Assembly (NCBI RefSeq): GCF_026151205.1
Contig: NC_087077.1
Location: 2,048,001 to 2,108,000 of the forward strand
From: Bolinopsis microptera
Taxonomy: Eukaryota; Ctenophora; Tentaculata; Lobata; Bolinopsidae
DNA: 60,000 bases
Reading direction: 5' to 3'
Of this stretch, positions 49,401-59,310 are shown piece by piece. The notes beneath the pieces are model-generated. The model was not told the DNA's origin, ran no database searches, and saw only the letters and a list, made by a program, of their open reading frames with translations. Positions within the stretch are counted from its first letter, which is position 1. Each line of letters begins with the position of its first letter. A program made the position numbers and the translations under genes.

Positions 49401-50620
49401 GAATCTCTTGCAACTCTTCACTGAAGATGTAAACGTTGAACAGCATGATCACGTACAGCTATGATACAATCTTTATTCAAAATATCGTTCTAAATTGTAA
49501 GTTTACTATAAGAAAGCTAAGAAGTTATTTCTATTTTTTTATAACATGACACTCACTCATTTCGTTTTTGTTTCATCACAACGATCTTGTATTGCTTGGC
49601 CAGTTCATTGTTTTTATCTTGGCGACTCTCCACTGAAGTTATCTGTGTTAGAAATCAGAAGAAGTGAAATATCCAGTACCATCCACTATATACATTCGTT
49701 ATAATTATCCTTCATATTATTGTTGAATAAATAAATAAATAAATAAATAAAGTCAATTTTTACAGCACAGCAATATATATCTAAATATCAGATCCTCTGT
49801 AATCATAATGTATAAAAAAAGGAGCTTTTCTCTGTGCTGAAGGATGAATCAAGGCAGATCATGGTTCTGAAAACAACAATCGAAATTTTTGTTTTCCATA
49901 TCACAACTGATGGAAATCAAAATGTCTTACCAATAATCCGCTGCACGAATGTGCTTTCATCACAGATATACTGATTCTCTGTCAGGACTGTCAGAGACCT
50001 CAGTTCAGGCCAAATTATGTGGGAATGTAACATGGATATCTGAAACAGGGCAGGTTTATAATGACATCGTCCATAAATGATACTATCAGGGGTTTATATC
50101 TTCCATCATTAGCATTATCAGTTATATCAATTATGCCATAAAACATGCAGCTATAGCAACTATAGAGCAGAGTTTCATCAGAGTTTCACCAAGATTAATA
50201 ATCCACATACCAATGTGCCGATATCAGCGATATCACAGCTCTTCCTAAGTGCCATTCTCCACATATTCTGCGAGTTAGCTACACAGAATGCGTTGCTCGT
50301 ATCGTACAAATATCCGTGTAACATGGTTGTACCTGCGGTTCGTCCCAGTTTTCGTTGCTTTCTCTCCGGTAAACTGTGACTCTCTGGGAGATACAACTTG
50401 GTTAGATTATTTAAATTTTCTTTCTTTGAAGATTTCACTGATGATAAGCCTTCGTTATCTATTTATCTGCTCTTATCTTGTGCTAGAGCTTTAATATAAT
50501 ACTGATAATTGTACTTGCTAGTCGTCCTTGGATACAGTTTCTAATGTCTACGGGTCTACCCTCCCTCTTCCCTTTCATCGATTTCTCAGATGGAACACTG
50601 CTGTACTGCGTGTTAAACAT
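43438..50620 (-). CDS. BPTF: BPTF/NURF301 C-terminal region: coiled-coil, tandem PHD fingers, bromodomain
   Basis: Exons in transcript order: 50620-50515 (tentative first), 50437-50211, 50039-49931, 49632-49557, 49420-49252, 48985-48882, 48773-48581, 46512-46345, 46184-45854, about 45682-45224 (junction unresolved), 44890-44361, 44177-44017, 43865-43718, 43495-43438. Phases agree apart from the 45.2-45.7 kb block. KSSKK...LP with MWRMAL...LISMLHSHIIWPEL aligns with the BPTF TWRYRL..LMLRLLWASLRWDDM segment. ILDRVEMED...KLDILLGRRKEQLKK matches the basic coiled coil. Two PHD fingers follow (YCICKRPYDHTRFYIGCDVC and FCICRTPYNQYSFYIGCDSC), then a bromodomain (LQMHKMSWPF, KEPMDLSTIHKKF, LFVKDVLRVFSNARQLY) and the family end YFVAKLNEFK. 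This is the large NURF subunit, reading H3K4me3 and acetyl-lysine. The DDT and first PHD modules of full-length BPTF are not found upstream. Confidence 0.88.
46857..48209 (-). CDS. Single-exon multipass membrane protein of unknown family, nested in BPTF intron
   Basis: The frame is open from 48308, but I choose the ATG at 48209 because it begins a clean signal peptide (MIFPTLTAMLLIAVAYSLCG), giving about 450 aa. An approximately 130-residue extracellular-looking segment follows, with a CTPFFCKCLTFPKC cysteine cluster. There are then about seven hydrophobic helices carrying charged motifs (LWDVIDVAIDCFYF, FEDCVELLLEYFYV, CGRKISK). The D..ID and FED..EL signatures inside helices faintly recall XK-related scramblases, but I cannot claim membership. 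It lies on the same strand as BPTF, inside the intron between exons 48581-48773 and 46345-46512. The coding frame is intact. Confidence 0.75.
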   Translation of the reverse strand: MIFPTLTAMLLIAVAYSLCGGEIRKQTLKEIYYRNKLLIYFKEYAGKNMYNAIKSGSVPKKTILFIRNPGQDWQTYEVWSKEHPPGSVYENNDELYLYNVSAKLLKYIQNICTPFFCKCLTFPKCIRMMLVTASIFIIPAIKLLWDVIDVAIDCFYFARLERGLLIDKDIARNNHVSNAILAFAILGALKSPLLSYGIAKTTERQTVYDNSVVKFLSPMVVSVKIVFEDCVELLLEYFYVDKYVTESQPWLLILKDVVSACIYIMPLLSLVMSGRKDFDRIQHRSNDVCFFNLNLTIKISDWWHVYVTFLAVHVTFSVVATIRIFGMIFQYSKQSFPRECLHVIHGRLEQTPFHHGCLNGFDYAILFFMSFLLPIVCLAILITCGRKISKSIGRKFNKTRFLLNGVESQGRSSNGKLVYLHGYYRLKNHFDPSHLEFRQWMSRSNEPRVL

Positions 50621-51265
50621 GGAATTTTAAAATTTTATCACTAGAAATTGGGGAAGATCCTCAATTGAAGATATGAATTCAGAGAAACAAGAATTTCAAG
50701 GAAGGAAAAAATAACATACACATTTTTAGCAACTTTATGATGTCTTGCCGTGTCAATCTAAGACGTTTACGGGTATTACTATCCTTATGACCTCTAAGGT
50801 CGTAAATTTGTGGCAGTCACACTACGTCACAAGTATAAGTAGGTAACTGAAAGTTCCCACATTAGTCGTTTTCATTTCTCTATCTAAAAAGAGTAAAAGT
50901 AGATCATAGTGCATAAACATCTCATGTTTGAAATAATCATTAGCTCTCTCGAGTACTGGCGTACGTTGACCATTATTTGATGAGGTTCAATACAAGGTTC
51001 AGTCACAGGTTTTATGGAAAAAAAAGATTTGCATCAATGACACTAAAGCTAAAGTTTTATTAAGAAAACAATGTGTCTCTCTATTTGGAGGGCTATGATC
51101 ACCAAATAAGTCTGAATAGTGATTGGAGTGAATCATTTTTGTTATGACACGTGACACTAATTCTGGGATTTGATCGGCCAATGCTGGAAGCTTATTGGTT
51201 AATCGCCGTCTTTTGTGAGAAGAAAAATGTTTCACCTCAACCAATATTCAGATTAAATAGAAATA
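50621..51265. other. Candidate BPTF promoter and GPCR 3' flank
   Basis: No coding sequence is seen. It contains the CCAAT/E-box module described at 51145-51205, about 550 bp upstream of the tentative BPTF ATG. Confidence 0.4.
51145..51205. promoter_or_regulatory. CCAAT and CACGTG module
   Basis: GACACGTGACACT is followed by GGCCAATGCTGG and CTTATTGGTTAATCGCC within 60 bp. Two opposed CCAAT boxes and one E-box lie upstream of the BPTF-like gene and may be its promoter. The arrangement resembles 13976-14044. Confidence 0.35.
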
Positions 51266-52339
51266 TCAGCCCATAAAGATCCGTTTGTCATTGTGGACAA
51301 AATCTGTCAAAACAACCTGGCTTGTTACAATCTGACAAGATGGAACTGTCCATTTCTTCTTCCTTTCCTTTCTCGCTTCATTCCAATCATGTAGCTCACG
51401 TTTCGCCGTCTTGATAGCTAGCTTGCGTGCATCCGTGCGCGCAACTATCACACAAGGGTTATACGCGCTCGTCAGAATAGGAAGCACGTAATGGTTCACC
51501 AGCTTAAAGTCTATCTCAACAACTTGATAAAACGCTAGGAAGTTGCTGATGATAGAGATGATATACGGGATGTTCATGATGAGAATGGTGTGGCTGACTT
51601 TTAGTTTGCGCGCGTGTGAAGCAGCGCACCCTTCGATGGGGGTAATCCTCTGTAGATATCCTACCACAATGAAGCTGCAGAGCAGACCCAGGAAGCAATG
51701 GGCCATGTTCATGACAAAACAAACGAGAGAGTTCAGGGATTCTATGGTGGTGTATGTTCCCGTGTGCTCGTGGGTACCATGTGACCAGATCGCGGATATG
51801 CTGTTATCTTGTGAATGGCTCAGTCCCGTTAAAACCAAGTCCCAGCTATTTCCAACACCCATGTAGATGGTGTAGAAGATCAGGTAAGCTAGGACGAACT
51901 TGAACTCAACGTTAAAGAAAGGTCTGATGATGGCGATCATGCGAGTCACTGCCATCAGGCTGGTCGTAACCTGGGAGACGCAACCAAACGTGCAGCTTAG
52001 AAACTCTGGCAACTGATTGAGAAACGTGTACTCGAAATCTATCAAGGTGAAGGACCAGTAAGTCACGAATATTCCAGGAATGAGGTTAGTCAGGAAGTCA
52101 GATACTGCGATCACCTTAAACAGAGAGTTCTGTACTGACTTGGGTCTCAGGGTATAGCTGTATAGGATGAGAGGGTTAAGGAATGTTGATATCAGCACAC
52201 ATGTTAGCATGAAAATTCCAAGACAGTAATTTATGGCGGTTTCGTATGGATTTACTGCACCCTTCCCAAAATCGAACGCCATTCTCGGTTTCTTGCTGTT
52301 ATCGTAGAGAAAATCACTACCAGACCCTCCGGCTAACAA
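51266..52339 (-). CDS. Divergent rhodopsin-like GPCR, single exon (paralogue A)
   Basis: 357 aa with seven hydrophobic segments. TM1 is LGIFMLTCVLISTFLNPLILYSY with the conserved class A asparagine (LNP). TM2 is SLFKVIAVSDFLTNL with the LxxxD aspartate. TM3 contains SQVTTSLMAVTRMIAIIRPF, where DRY is TRM. TM6 is ILIMNIPYIISIISNFLAFY and TM7 is LPILTSAYNPCVIVART, where NPxxY has become NPCVI. A cysteine pair (SCTFGC) precedes TM3. The MAFDFGKG start at residue 21 aligns with paralogue B and may be the true initiator. The tail is basic. It is not orthologous to any receptor I can name; the ligand is unknown. Confidence 0.85.
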   Translation of the reverse strand: MLAGGSGSDFLYDNSKKPRMAFDFGKGAVNPYETAINYCLGIFMLTCVLISTFLNPLILYSYTLRPKSVQNSLFKVIAVSDFLTNLIPGIFVTYWSFTLIDFEYTFLNQLPEFLSCTFGCVSQVTTSLMAVTRMIAIIRPFFNVEFKFVLAYLIFYTIYMGVGNSWDLVLTGLSHSQDNSISAIWSHGTHEHTGTYTTIESLNSLVCFVMNMAHCFLGLLCSFIVVGYLQRITPIEGCAASHARKLKVSHTILIMNIPYIISIISNFLAFYQVVEIDFKLVNHYVLPILTSAYNPCVIVARTDARKLAIKTAKRELHDWNEARKERKKKWTVPSCQIVTSQVVLTDFVHNDKRIFMG

Positions 52340-55300
52340 TTCGCTCGGTCACATCAGGCAGGAGAAATTCTTCTGAACAGTCTTTTATGTTCTCTGTCTT
52401 GCCTACGTGAATCTTATCTAGTAGAAAGAAGATTTAAATAATTAGCAATAAACACACCTCGTTCTTAATTTCAAAAACAAATGGCAGGAAAAGGGTCTGA
52501 AAGTCTGAATTGTGGCGGTGGATAGCAAAATTAAACACTAAAACAAGCATTACAAATCAAAACGAAGGCCACGTTTATCTTGTATGAGGGCGGCACAAAA
52601 CCTGGATCGTCCGTTAGCAGACCGAATATAATGTTGGGTGCTAAGAGACGAATTATATTGGTGATAACCACTAACCAATGGTCAGGTCATCAACCTGTAC
52701 TATGTATGATGTATCGTTTATATGGTGGCTGCTGTCATTCGACAGAAAACTGCCGACTTGAGGCTTTGGCTGTACAACAGAGACGGCCTTCTTTAGTGAT
52801 TTGTCACTAGGCACACCATGGTCTGCAGCTAGGCTGCGTGATAAAGACCTTGGCCTTGGTGTGTGTGGTGTTCCGGTACCTAGGATAATATCAGGCGGCG
52901 TATTTTAATCATAAAAGTCAAGAAACTTCATTCAGTACTACCGGCCGAACAGCGCGGAGGGAGCTAAATTAATCGACATGGCCAGGCCGATAAAGTGTAC
53001 AAAACTTAATGGCCAACAATCTCAATCCCATACAAGAATAGCTGGCCCCTAAATTTGGGGCTCCACTTTTTGAAAGACAGGTGTCACCAACATGACCACC
53101 TGAATATCTTTAGGCACAAAATACTTAAATAAGATTTTTTTTGCAGTGGTAATGTAATCTTGGTTGCGCGAGAGACATTGGCGTATGACGTACGCTAGCG
53201 TTAGTGTTGGCCGAAGAAAATATAAATAGAGGAACACTTGAAGGTGGGCAAAATGTAGGGAAACAAAATAAAGCTTATAAAACTCACAAGTGCTAATTAT
53301 AGCGATCCTGATTAACAATGACTAAGGGTAATATAAATTATGCTCAAACAATAGGTTACATGTGGCTTAGTCTGAATATATTACATCCGCAGCTGACTAA
53401 CTGTGTTTATACGGTAAGCTGAATTTTCATGAGGCCTTTGATCATTAATATAATCACACACGGAAAATAGGTTCTATGATCTATCTCCAGAGCGAAAGAG
53501 CTGAAATGAATTAGGAATAAGGTTGAAACCTTAGAGCCTTCATTTTTGAGGGTTCGCATGTTTGTTCGATTTAGTAACGCCAAGATGGACAAAGTAATCG
53601 CACTTTCGCTAAAACAGCGCATTTGAAATGTGGTATCAAGACAGACTGGGAGCTGAAGAGAAGCTTATTTTAACTACTAGAGTTACCAGTTACCAACTAA
53701 AGCTAGAGTTACCAGTTACCAACTAAAGCTAGAGTTACCAGTTACCAGATGATGCTACTGAGCTGCCTATCATTCAACATACTTTTTCAACAAATTCCAT
53801 GTGAACCTGGCGAAGAAGTTTATTTATAGGATTATATTATGTTGGCCTAGGTAACAAATTTGTACTTGAATTTTTATCAAATGTTCATCAAATAGATGAT
53901 TTGACAGGAAAATGTACTGATATAATTTAATTCGACATGATACCCCAACTGAATTGCTACTCGGATTGAACCTGCTTCCAGTTATTTTTAAAATTATTCT
54001 AATTCACTAATAACTTACGTTAATAAGACTAATGCTAAATAACTTGTTGCCCGTTAGAAATGGCTAATTGAATGACGAGAAGGTTGTGAGATCTTAATAC
54101 TCCCAATAGATCGATTTGACCTTTCAGACTTCAGAGTTTGGCAGGGGACCTTTAACAATTGACATAATATGATCATACTAAGTTCTCTACTCGAACGAGA
54201 AACAGTCATCAGAGCTGTCAAAATACACAATACAATTAGAATTGCACATATTACTGATCCATTTTCTTTTGTAGGATACGACTGAGGTCGCTCGGAATAA
54301 AAGGTAACGAGCCCAACCTTTAAATTATGTTAGAGATTGTCAATAGTTATAATAAATCAATAAAATTTATAAAATTGCAATTATATCAGCCATCGCGACG
54401 ACAATCTTATGTTAATACAAATTTTACAAAGAATGTTATTTTATAATAGTGTACATATCTCCGGAACATTTTAACCTTCTCGGTACTTCGTCAGATTTAC
54501 TTCGTCATTATACAACCACATCGTAATTATTTTGATAATTATTTGGGTGTTGTTAATTATTAGAGTTATAATTAGAACCGAGTTTAAGATTTTTAGACAG
54601 TACGACCGAACAGTTTGGTTACTTTAAATTTGTGTTACTCTCACTATTTTCTGTACAAGAATTTTGAGTGGCCCAGACTAACTATTAAACTAATTATTGA
54701 ACTGAAAATCATCAAACTCACGCAACTTAATCTAAAAAAGATATTATGGCCACGGCAGCAGCAGAGTACAGATTAAATGATAAACAAGGAACTGAAACCG
54801 AGGGGTTCCGTTCAGGCCCTTCTTTGTTTCTGTCTAGTTCTAATGTACCGTCACAATAGTGACTTTAAAATATATACCTGCTTCAGGAAGCTTTTAACTC
54901 TTAACAACAGATTATTAAAAATCAATTCAAAGTCATACTAACTCAACCCTTCAACGAGTGGCTCATAATATAATGAAGAAGTTAAACCCTCACCGCATAA
55001 CTGAACTAGGAATGTACATGAATTTATGGAATGTACAGTAATACCACAGATCATGGCTAAAATCATTTGTAAGATAAACAGAGTCCCGGACATTCACAAT
55101 TGCAAATAGAGCAGCAGCATAGAGTTCTCAATCCACTAATATAGACTAACATCTCGTAGTGAACGGGGTCCATACTTTTATTATATTTTGTACGAAGTAC
55201 TTGTAACAAGTCTACCAACAAAGGAAATTAATTTAATAATTGTTTACAAACGACAATAAAAAAGCACTGCAAGTTACTTAATATTGCCGTCTTTTCTTTG

Positions 55301-55604
55301 TTGCTGTTTAGAGAGTTAACCACCATTGCGCAACTTGTTTTTTGTTTTCTTCTTCTGGTGATATTTTGCAGGTTCTTGATGATTAATTCATTTCATTAGC
55401 ACAAGTTTAACGAGAGTTCTCCTTCGTCCAGTTCACGATTATATTATTTAAACACAATGATCTGATCGTAGTTCAGGCCTAACAGTTAACATTGGTGTCC
55501 AGATCGGCACGGTAGTCAATGGCGATTGGTGATTCCACAAATTTTCTCAGTGATATTAACTGACGCAGTAATCCGTTCAATAAATTTGTGATTATTTGAA
55601 CCAA
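52340..55604. other. Gene-poor AT-rich region between GPCR paralogues
   Basis: Open frames are short and without motifs. The only structure seen is a 26-bp tandem repeat at 53672-53749. Part is presumably 5' flank of the paralogue A gene. Confidence 0.4.
53672..53749. repeat. 26-bp tandem repeat, 3 units
   Basis: AGAGTTACCAGTTACCAACT followed by AAAGCT repeats three times. Confidence 0.85.
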
Positions 55605-55850
55605 GGGTCGACCGAGTCCTCGGCCTCAGTTTTACCGAGGAATAGCGATTTTTCCTCGGCCTCGGCCTCGGTCAGGAGGACAATTCCTCGGTTTGCCTCG
55701 GCCTCGGTTAAAAATTAAGTTGCTATTCCTCGGCCTCGGTGAAATTTTGAAGATTTAAAGGGTCGACCTCGGCCTCGGCTTTACCGAGGAATAGCGATTT
55801 TTCCTCGGCCTCGGCCAGGAAGACAATTCCTCGGTTTGCCTCGGCCTCAT
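55605..55850. repeat. CCTCGG/CCGAGG-rich imperfect duplication
   Basis: Two units of about 95-150 bp (from 55605 and from 55757) each contain GGTCGACC, strings of CCTCGG hexamers and an opposed TTTACCGAGGAATAGCGA. Opposed CCTCGG and CCGAGG motifs allow several strong hairpins. GC content is far above the surroundings. Confidence 0.75.
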
Positions 55851-55873
55851 CAAAGCAAAATTGAATTCGCAAA

Positions 55874-56222
55874 ATTAAATTCGTTCTCGGTAACGAAATG
55901 AGTGAAAAGAGCTCACAATGCAATTTAAGGTGCCACCGGTCTATTTAGTGCAAGGAGCATTGTGCAGATCTTATCAGACCTAATTTTGTGGATCAATTAC
56001 CGCGCTTCTATTAATCTATTGTGCTGCCCATAATACACAGAATCACGTCCTACCAAAATATAGACACTACGGACTATCAGCGCTGATCAAACTTACAAAA
56101 CAAAATCCCACGTCGTGCTGGCGGAGACTAATGATCATCAAACGGAATTCTCAATCTGGCAGATTTCGAAACTCTTTGACAGATGTTGTACAACTACCCA
56201 AGTAACGCAAATCACCACAAAG
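55874..56222 (+). repeat. Dispersed repeat, copy 1 (about 350 bp)
   Basis: It starts at a TCTCGGTAACGAAAT motif and runs through GGTGCCACCGGTCTATTTAG to AACTACCCAAGTAACGCAAA. Copy 2 at 58635-58990 is in the same orientation with roughly 90 percent identity by eye. The pair brackets the paralogue B receptor gene. Confidence 0.8.
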
Positions 56223-56439
56223 GTGAGAAATGGGGGGGGGGGGGGGGGGATAGTTGTTGCTTAGCAGATGGCACGTGTGCATAAATCAGATAACAGTCAT
56301 GGTCAAACAAGTTATTGTGATGGCTGTGTTCATTATGTGGGATCAGGTGATTGGGTTGTCACCAGATCCACATTACAATTATGACGGTTCACGATAGTGG
56401 ACTTATAACTTAATTTTAATCCTGTGTTATCCTGTGTAA

Positions 56440-56640
56440 TCCTATGGGAATCGTGCAGGTAGATTGTCTTACCACCGTATTATGTAATTACCCAATTAAT
56501 TTTACTAACGCGATAAACGAAATGCTTGACAACCTCGTCAATTCAAATCCGATTCGTATAACTGTTTCAGATCATAATATGCATTATATTTCCTTTCCGT
56601 AGATGTGTTGCGTTGGTTGTGGCGAAAGAGACTACAGCAA
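56440..56640 (+). repeat. Dispersed repeat with partner at 57046-57225, copy 1
   Basis: The shared order is AATCGTGCAG, a GT..TACCACC segment, AATTACCCAAT, GA(A)CGAAATGCTTGA, TCAAATCCG, CATTATATTTCCTT and TGGTTGTGG. The copies differ by many substitutions. A related GTTCATTATGTG..GATCAGGTGATTGG segment sits at 56328 and also at 37561. Confidence 0.65.
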
Positions 56641-57045
56641 GTGGAGAAATGGGGATCCAATTCCACTATGAAATGATTTTAATTGCAAGTTTTATTTAGA
56701 CAACTTGGACTGGCTACTGTTCTCATAAATTATACCACAAAAGAATGTCATAAATTCACCTATTTACAGACAGCCTAACTATAATAGATTAACAAAGGAA
56801 TGACAGTATGCTAACAGAAAAACTTTGGCGATAAAGAAACATATTTAGGATATAATACGAAAGATATTTTAATTTTTTAAATATTCATGATCAGGCCATA
56901 AAAATCAATCATGAGACCGAGGCGGAAAAAATCTATCCAATTGAAAAGAATGGAGAGAAAACCTAACGCGTTGTGCGTCAATGATTTTTCACCATGCTCA
57001 TTGCTAAAAATTCTACAGTTACAGGGTTGGTCACTAGATCCACAC

Positions 57046-57225
57046 TATGAGAATCGTGCAGATAGGGTGTCGTACCACCCTATCACCTAATTACCCAATC
57101 AATTTTGCTAACGGGATGGACGAAATGCTTGATAACTTGTCATTTCAAATCCGTTTGAACGTAAGGCTTTTCCAGATCATATGCATTATATTTCCTTGCT
57201 GTAGATGTGGTGGTTGTGGACAGAA
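57046..57225 (+). repeat. Dispersed repeat, copy 2 (downstream of paralogue B)
   Basis: Direct-orientation partner of 56440-56640, ending about 200 bp before the 3' end of the receptor gene. Confidence 0.65.
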
Positions 57226-57436
57226 ATACGTATTTGACTGTACTAAATGAATTTACAAAGAGTTTATTTAAAAGTATAGCTGGCAAACTACGCGATCTTA
57301 AGTTTAATATGATTGCATGCATTGACTACAGTGGTCTGCCGTCTGGGAATCAAGCTCTTCCTTCAAATCATCAGTTTATGAAATATTGTCTACTGCTGAG
57401 GCCACTGTTGTCTCAACATGGAATGTTAGTGGTATT

Positions 57437-58468
57437 TCAGTCTGGGTAAGATTGCCGGGACCCATCAAACGACGAAACTGTTGTCAGTGGCTGCATGAGA
57501 GATGTTTGTCGTTCAAACTGAATAACACCACAGATATTACCGGGTAAACCACGTTTGGCAATCTTGATAGCGTCCGTGCGCGCAACTATCACACAAGGGT
57601 TATACGCGCTTGTCAGAATAGGTAGCATGTAATGGTTCACCAGCTTAAAGTCTATCTCAACAACTTGATAAAACGCTAAGAAGTTGCTGATGATAGAGAT
57701 GAAATACGGAATGTTCATGATAAGAATCGTTTTGCTGACTTTTAGTTTGCGTTGGTGTGAGGAAGACCCCCCAATGGGTGTACGACTTTGAAGGTAGCCA
57801 ACCACAATGATGCTGCACACAAGACCTAAGATACAGTGTGCCATGTTCATGCTGAAGCATACCGTTTTGTTTAGTGTTTCTATGGTGGCCATGTTGAGGT
57901 TATAGTGTCTATCATAACCGAGAGTGACATACTTTGAGATGTTGTGGGGGTCGCGGCTTGCATTCTGATGATTCTTTAATCCTGTTATTACTAGGCTTCC
58001 GACATTTCCGATACCCATGTAGATGGTGTAGAAGATCAGGTAAGCTAGGACGAACTTGAACTCAACTTTGAAGAAAGGTCTGATGATGGCGATCATGCGA
58101 GTCACTGCCATCAGGCTGGTCGTAACTTGGGAGACACAACCAAACGTGCAGCTTAGAAACTCTGGCAGCTGATTAACTAACGTGCGTTCAAACTTTACAG
58201 AACCAAAGAAGACGTAAATCATGAAGATTCCAGGGAGCAGATTTGTCAAGAAGTCAGAAACTGCAATCACCTTGAACAGAAAGTTTTGTATTGACTTCGG
58301 CTTCTGGCTGTAGCTGTAGATGATTAGAGGGTTTAGGAATGTTGATATCAGCACACATGTTATCATGAAACACCCAAAACAGTAGTTTATGTAGGAGTCG
58401 TATTTTAGACCAGTCCCAAAATCAAACGTCATCTTTGGTTCAGATTCAACAAAAAGAAACTCTGTCAA
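57437..58468 (-). CDS. Divergent rhodopsin-like GPCR, single exon (paralogue B)
   Basis: 343 aa, colinear with the receptor at 51.3-52.3 kb. It shares FLNPLIIYSY in TM1, FKVIAVSDFLTNLLPGIF in TM2, SQVTTSLMAVTRMIAIIRPF through TM3 and TSAYNPCVIVARTDA in TM7. The MTFDFGTG at residue 13 matches MAFDFGKG of paralogue A. Extracellular loop 2 differs and has several N-glycosylation sequons (NAS, NIS). The tail after TM7 is unrelated to that of paralogue A and uncharged by comparison. Both the DRY and NPxxY switches are altered in the same way, so these changes predate the duplication. Confidence 0.85.
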   Translation of the reverse strand: MTEFLFVESEPKMTFDFGTGLKYDSYINYCFGCFMITCVLISTFLNPLIIYSYSQKPKSIQNFLFKVIAVSDFLTNLLPGIFMIYVFFGSVKFERTLVNQLPEFLSCTFGCVSQVTTSLMAVTRMIAIIRPFFKVEFKFVLAYLIFYTIYMGIGNVGSLVITGLKNHQNASRDPHNISKYVTLGYDRHYNLNMATIETLNKTVCFSMNMAHCILGLVCSIIVVGYLQSRTPIGGSSSHQRKLKVSKTILIMNIPYFISIISNFLAFYQVVEIDFKLVNHYMLPILTSAYNPCVIVARTDAIKIAKRGLPGNICGVIQFERQTSLMQPLTTVSSFDGSRQSYPD

Positions 58469-58634
58469 TAAGATCTGAGTAAAAGTCCGCTCAGTTACAT
58501 CAGGATAAAGTCCCTACCGACAGTCTTTATTGTTTCCTTTCTTGCCTAACTGGATTATTTCAATCGTAAAAGATGAAAAAACAAGAAACAAACTACCAAT
58601 CACTCAAGTGTGGAAGTTTCAATTTACAGCCGGC

Positions 58635-58990
58635 TTTTAAATTCGATCTCGGTAACGAAATAAGTAAAGGTTGACAAATTAACTGAAATTAAGGTGCCAC
58701 CGGTCTATTTAGTGCAAGGAGCGTGGTGCGGATCTTATCAGACCTAATTTTATGGATCAATGATCACGCTTCTATTAAATCTATCTATTGTACTGCCCAG
58801 AGTACCCAGAATCACGTCCTACCAAAATATAGACAATACGGACTATCAGCGCTGATCAAACTTACAAAACAAAATCCCACGTCTTGCTGGCGGAGACTAA
58901 TGATCATTCAACGGAATTCTCAATCTGGCAGATTTCGAAACTCTTTGACACATGTTGTACAACTACCCAAGTAACACAAATCACCACAAA
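58635..58990 (+). repeat. Dispersed repeat, copy 2 (about 350 bp)
   Basis: Partner of 55874-56222. A fragmentary open frame (NHVLPKYRQYGLSALIKLTK, then CWRRLMII) spans the middle of this copy and is broken by substitutions in the other, so it may descend from a transposon gene. The family is unknown. Confidence 0.8.
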
Positions 58991-59067
58991 GCCAAAGGTG
59001 AGAAACAATAATGTACGATGGTGCGACTGCTACCATCAACACGTAGGCCGACAGCCAAGAAGAAAAT

Positions 59068-59310
59068 ATGAATAAACAAGATTATAAAGTAGTTGAACCG
59101 GTCTACAACACGAATACTTATATGCCGATCAACGCTCAGAGGGCCGCACACAGGGCTTTCCAAATTAATCAGTATATTATGTTTGTCAATGGAAATTCAC
59201 AGACGATAGAAAATTTTTTATTGACGCAAATGTTAAATCAACCAAACGTTGCGATAAAGAACTTTTCGCCCATAACCGACTGCGGTATCGACAATATTTA
59301 CGCATATTAG
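59068..59310 (+). CDS. Small uncharacterised open frame, 80 codons
   Basis: It begins MNKQDYKVVEPVYNTNTYMP and ends DCGIDNIYAY. Polar composition rich in N and Q, with no signal peptide or transmembrane segment. It follows directly after the dispersed repeat copy 2, so it may belong to a mobile element. I recognise no family. Confidence 0.25.
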   Translation: MNKQDYKVVEPVYNTNTYMPINAQRAAHRAFQINQYIMFVNGNSQTIENFLLTQMLNQPNVAIKNFSPITDCGIDNIYAY

